Source: an uncultured Bacilli bacterium (GTDB lineage: Bacteria > Bacillota_I > Bacilli_A > RF39 > UBA660). Taken from it: DNA of 40,962 bases. This document shows, piece by piece, positions 40,921-40,962 of the stretch. Position 1 is the stretch's first letter, and each line of letters begins with the position of its first letter. Made by a program: the position numbers and the translations under genes. The stretch lies in assembly GCA_947632565.1 (NCBI GenBank), contig CANRPT010000008.1, positions 1 through 40,962 on the forward strand, read 5' to 3'. Under the pieces are notes generated by a model. The model ran no database searches and had not been told where the DNA came from. It saw only the letters and a program-made list of their open reading frames with translations.

Positions 40921-40962
40921 AGTTAAAAGGATACCTCTATAATGGAGTATAATATCTCTTTG

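Noticed and set aside
1-40962. UGA recoding as in mycoplasmas
   Set aside because: TGA ends several genes at sensible places (15133-15135, 34691-34693, 36773-36775, 38634-38636), and the proteins contain TGG-coded tryptophan.

Overview
The window is very AT-rich and almost entirely coded on the minus strand. It looks like the chromosome of a low-GC Bacilli/Mollicutes-related gut Firmicute. Supporting this are TypA, LepB, S16, L19, KhpA, UppS, CdsA and RseP of Firmicute type, strong AGGAGG-type ribosome binding sites, extended -10 promoters and U-tailed hairpin terminators. UGA is used as a stop (for example the ATGA overlap at 15133-15136 and the stop of the lipoprotein gene at 36773-36775), so this is not a UGA-recoding mycoplasma. 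UppS, a sortase and wall hydrolase domains indicate a walled cell. No relaxase, integrase, tRNA, rRNA or CRISPR array was recognised.

Layout. 1-2955 is an accessory stretch: a partial SWIM-like gene cut by the left edge, a RhuM-type gene broken by two simple-repeat frameshifts, an acetyltransferase and a BRO-family gene, with a ~115-bp leader module present twice. 3145-7457 is housekeeping (lepB, rplS, typA, a small XRE regulator, a rhodanese). Between rplS and typA sits a two-gene islet bounded by a perfect 23-bp direct repeat. 7548-36241 is a ~29-kb block described below. 36347-40813 returns to core genes (thioredoxin-like lipoprotein, rseP-cdsA-uppS, a membrane protein, khpA and rpsP).

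The central block combines two secretion machines. The first is a type IV secretion (conjugation-like) set: VirD4/TraG coupling ATPase, lipoprotein, SpoIID-NlpC/P60 wall hydrolase, VirB4 split into two coupled genes, PrgI/VirB3-like protein, VirB6-like channel, and two VirB2-like pilin-domain proteins, one fused to a large ectodomain. The second is a Tad (type IVc pilus) set: a 57-aa pilin, a TadE-like pseudopilin, TadZ/CpaE-like protein, TadC, TadB, TadA and CpaB. Two large surface proteins (1,100 and 607 aa) head the Tad operon. Beside it is a sortase operon encoding a membrane protein with an ectodomain and a pilin-like DUF5011-type protein. A PD-(D/E)XK nuclease gene lies inside the Tad part.

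Promoters and terminators divide the block into about five minus-strand units: 36241-32014 (sortase unit), 31896-22874 (surface proteins and Tad motor), 21629-19915 (pilin, pseudopilin, TadZ), 19825-19484 (VirB2-like pilin alone) and 19388-7548 (T4SS). My inference is a chromosomally fixed surface apparatus for adhesion, DNA uptake or release, or protein export, built from both T4SS and Tad parts. The sequence alone does not say which.
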